In this document: positions 39,626 through 41,642 of the stretch, one piece after another | How positions within the stretch are numbered: the first letter of the stretch is position 1 | Layout of the letters: every line of letters begins with the position of its first letter | Source: JAVBRU01 sp031547595 | GTDB lineage: Bacteria; Bacillota; Clostridia; Christensenellales; Aristaeellaceae | NCBI GenBank assembly: GCA_031547595.1 | Contig: JAVBRU010000046.1 | Span: 1 to 41,642 of the forward strand | Direction of reading: 5' to 3' | DNA length: 41,642 nt | Translations under genes and position numbers: made by a program | Notes under the pieces: model-generated | What the model was told of the DNA's origin: nothing | Database searches by the model: none | Seen by the model: only the letters and a program-made list of their open reading frames with translations

Positions 39626-41476
39626 TTACTTCTTCACACCCATTTCGATGCGCGCCACTGTATCGTTTTCCATATAGTAGGTCAGCGTTGTGATGGCGCC
39701 ATCGGTGCGCTTATACGAGTAGCTAATGCGGTCGTTGATGTCGTCCAGGCGGTAAAGCTTGCCGAAGCTATTGGCAGATTCGTCAAAGTACAGGCTGCGG
39801 TCGCCATTCTGGTCGTTCAGCTGCCCCATATCGCGAAACAGCGCCGTCAAATCCTTTTCCTTCATGCCCACCTTGGTTTTGCGCGGCGCGCTCATGGAGG
39901 AGGACGTGGTGCTGATGTAGTAGAGGATGTAGCCTTTCTCGCCGATATAGAAGCGTGCCTCGCCCCAGCTGTACTGCAGGCTGACGCAGGTATCGGGCAT
40001 GGCGTCGTCCTCGACCTCTTTTTCGCTGAGGGGGGAACCGTATTTCTTGGTGAACGCGTCGCGGGTGGTGGTCATCAGCGTGAAATCGTTAAACTCATCA
40101 CCCAGCTTGAAATAGTTTTTAAAGCCAATGTTGATTTGCACCTGCACGGACATTTCGTTGCTGACCTTGCCAAACTTATTGACGGCCACGGCCTTGATGA
40201 ACACTGTTTTGCCGCCGGGCAGCACAATGGGGTCACCCGTGAAAATGGGCGAGTTGGCGGTGGGGGACTGGCTGTCGATGGTGTAATAGATGGTTACAGG
40301 GTCGTCGCCGGGGTAGCGGATGATCACTTTCTGCTGTCTTTCATAGGTGTTGGGTGCCAGATTACACTTGGGCGCTTCCGGCCTTGGCAGGCTGATGGTG
40401 TATTTCAGGCTCAATTCATCGCTGATCAAATCGCTGGATACGGCCACGGCGCGCACAATATGCCCGCCCTCATACAGCTTGAGCGGTTCTGTATACAGCG
40501 TGCCATCCTCGGGCAGGGTGCCTTCTTCGCCGAGGATGTAATACACATCATAGTCTTCGGCAGAATACAGCTCCACCGTCTTATAGGCATCATTGATTGA
40601 GGCCACTTTGATGGAGATTTCGTAGGTTGCGCTCTCCAGCGAGGCAGTGGGGATGGAGGGCAGCATTTGTTCGCGCTGCTTGCGGAAGGAGCCATCGCCT
40701 GTTTTGTCATACGCTACTTGCAAAAAGTCTGACAACTCCAATTGACGGTTCTGGCTTTGCAGAAGGCGGATGATGGCGCGGTAGGCAAAGGGGTTGGTTG
40801 GCTCCATATCGGTATACATTTTTGTATAGATGGCTTCGGCCAGCGCGGGTTGAGCATTGGCCTCGTAGGCCTCTGCCAGCAGCTTCAGTTTTTCGTAGAT
40901 ATCCTCGCGGTCCGGCTCCTGTTCGTAGGCTTTTTCGTAGGTTTCGATGGATTTTTCGATATAGCCCTTGTCCAGCTGCTCTGTGCCCAGTGCCCAGATG
41001 GCCGTGCTGCTCGCGTCCCGGCCAAGGCGTGCCATGATCAATTGCCCTTCATCGGTGCGCAGCAAATACACATATCCGGCCAGCGCGGCCAGGATCAAAA
41101 GCCCTGTCAGCACGGTGAACACCAGTGTCCAGTTGATCATTACCTTGCGCACGCGCACGGTTTTCTGCTCTTTGCGCACCGGCGCTTTGGCATGGGCAGA
41201 GGGCTGATCGGGCACGCCGCGCCGATCGCTGGGGCGGCCTGAGGCCTGCGCGTTGCGGTAGCGGCGGCGCTCCGCAATAGAGGCATCCGACATCATAGGC
41301 GTGGGTGGAGCGGGCGGTGTGGCGCTGCCTGCGCGGCTGCCATACAGCGCGTCCGGCCTGCCCTGGCGCATGTTGTTTACGGTTTTTTCACCGGATGAGG
41401 TTTGAATCAAAGAGCCGCATTGGTCGCACATGCGCGTCCCTTCGCGCAGTACATTGCCGCACTGTTCACAAATCAT
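39626..41476 (-). CDS. Zinc-ribbon, single-helix membrane protein with TPR and chitobiase-C-like domains (616 aa)
   Basis: Domain order: an N-terminal zinc ribbon (MICEQCGNVL...MCDQCGSL; Cys3, 6, 17, 20), a ~90-residue disordered Pro/Ser/Arg linker, one membrane helix (~115-138), TPR-like helices (~160-260), a CHB_HEX_C_1-type beta domain (~370-460: PVTIYYTIDSQSPTANSP, then TVFIKAVAVNKFGKVSN), and a C-terminal module (KYGSP ... VGMKEKDLTALF) like that of the secreted protein at 29425-30579. The ribbon would be cytoplasmic and the rest external. GGAGGTGCGCGA precedes the ATG. It begins 18 bp after the partial gene at the right edge, so they are probably co-transcribed. Function unknown. Confidence 0.85.
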   Translation of the reverse strand: MICEQCGNVLREGTRMCDQCGSLIQTSSGEKTVNNMRQGRPDALYGSRAGSATPPAPPTPMMSDASIAERRRYRNAQASGRPSDRRGVPDQPSAHAKAPVRKEQKTVRVRKVMINWTLVFTVLTGLLILAALAGYVYLLRTDEGQLIMARLGRDASSTAIWALGTEQLDKGYIEKSIETYEKAYEQEPDREDIYEKLKLLAEAYEANAQPALAEAIYTKMYTDMEPTNPFAYRAIIRLLQSQNRQLELSDFLQVAYDKTGDGSFRKQREQMLPSIPTASLESATYEISIKVASINDAYKTVELYSAEDYDVYYILGEEGTLPEDGTLYTEPLKLYEGGHIVRAVAVSSDLISDELSLKYTISLPRPEAPKCNLAPNTYERQQKVIIRYPGDDPVTIYYTIDSQSPTANSPIFTGDPIVLPGGKTVFIKAVAVNKFGKVSNEMSVQVQINIGFKNYFKLGDEFNDFTLMTTTRDAFTKKYGSPLSEKEVEDDAMPDTCVSLQYSWGEARFYIGEKGYILYYISTTSSSMSAPRKTKVGMKEKDLTALFRDMGQLNDQNGDRSLYFDESANSFGKLYRLDDINDRISYSYKRTDGAITTLTYYMENDTVARIEMGVKK

Positions 41477-41494
41477 TCGCGCACCTCCTCCGCG

Positions 41495-41641
41495 TCAGTC
41501 TTCCAGCGAGCGCAGGGCGTCATAGCCGGGATCGCTGCCCGCAAAATCACGCTCCGGCGCCTCGCCGCCCAGCATTTCAATGGCGTTTCGAAGCTCAATA
41601 TAGTCAAGATACGGTGTCATTTCACTGCCTGCGATGCGTAT
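41495..41641 (-). CDS. C-terminal end of an unidentified protein (runs off right edge)
   Basis: The minus-strand frame from the window edge to a TGA at 41495-41497 reads 48 residues, including RIAGSEMTPYLDYIELRNAI and ending YDALRSLED. The acidic, helical tail and the 18-bp gap to the next gene suggest a real coding end. No family was recognised. A start inside the window at the Met near 41620 cannot be excluded. Confidence 0.55.
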   Translation of the reverse strand: MRIAGSEMTPYLDYIELRNAIEMLGGEAPERDFAGSDPGYDALRSLED

Positions 41642-41642
41642 C

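Overview
The window looks like chromosomal DNA of an endospore-forming, fairly GC-rich member of the Clostridia, probably gut-associated. Evidence: a SpoIVB sporulation protease, a Bacillota-type PurR repressor with PurBox operators, a stand-alone MsmK-type sugar ATPase, low-GC-style promoters (TTGACA/TATAAT) in front of GC-rich genes, AGGAGG ribosome sites nearly everywhere, and Bacillota-typical families (PlsY, DUF512 radical-SAM protein, M29 aminopeptidase). The taxon below class level is inference. No tRNA, rRNA, CRISPR array, phage gene or transposase was seen.

Layout. 1-2310 (minus): purR-pth-mfd, with mfd running off the left edge. 2484-4237 (plus): an AbrB-type regulator overlapping a two-gene ABC-2 transporter. 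4331-5814 (plus): a Gfo/Idh/MocA oxidoreductase. 5831-6862: a mobile-repeat zone in which two 160-bp MITE-like elements flank a Cu/Zn superoxide dismutase gene. 6862-10374 (minus): response regulator, ABC ATPase, ABC permease and histidine kinase, with three 12-bp direct repeats in front of the transporter. 10595-15044 (plus): a secreted predicted beta-propeller protein with its own ABC ATPase and a large fused permease. 15051-18377 (minus): a D,D-carboxypeptidase, MsmK and a GH130 mannoside phosphorylase-type enzyme. 18430-21145 (plus): a degenerate VanY-like protein and a HlyC/CorC-type CBS protein. 21149-24223: a two-component system (minus) facing a divergent operon of membrane proteins, two of them (34 and 28 residues) very small. 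24230-31990 (minus): M29 aminopeptidase, acyltransferase, a 936-residue zinc-ribbon/TPR membrane protein, a secreted protein and pyrimidine-nucleoside phosphorylase. 32102-34969 (plus): spoIVB and guaB. 35160-35646: a divergent pair, an XRE regulator and a 54-residue four-cysteine protein, sharing two near-identical palindromic operators. 35795-39114 (plus): DUF512 radical-SAM protein, der, plsY. 39124-39574: a gene-free zone of repeats. 39626-41642 (minus): a second zinc-ribbon/TPR membrane protein and the tail of another gene.

Themes. (1) Purine control: purR and guaB share almost the same operator, so the repressor at the left end probably controls the IMP dehydrogenase at 33.5 kb. (2) Envelope sensing and transport: two two-component systems, three separate ABC-2 modules and several small membrane proteins suggest cell-envelope or antimicrobial-peptide responses. 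(3) Non-autonomous repeats: three MITE copies with TA target sites, four copies of a two-hairpin intergenic repeat and two larger inverted-repeat elements, one apparently split by a MITE. The most unusual locus is the divergent two-component / small membrane protein locus at 21.1-24.2 kb. It pairs two related membrane-hairpin proteins with two micro-proteins around one perfect inverted repeat.
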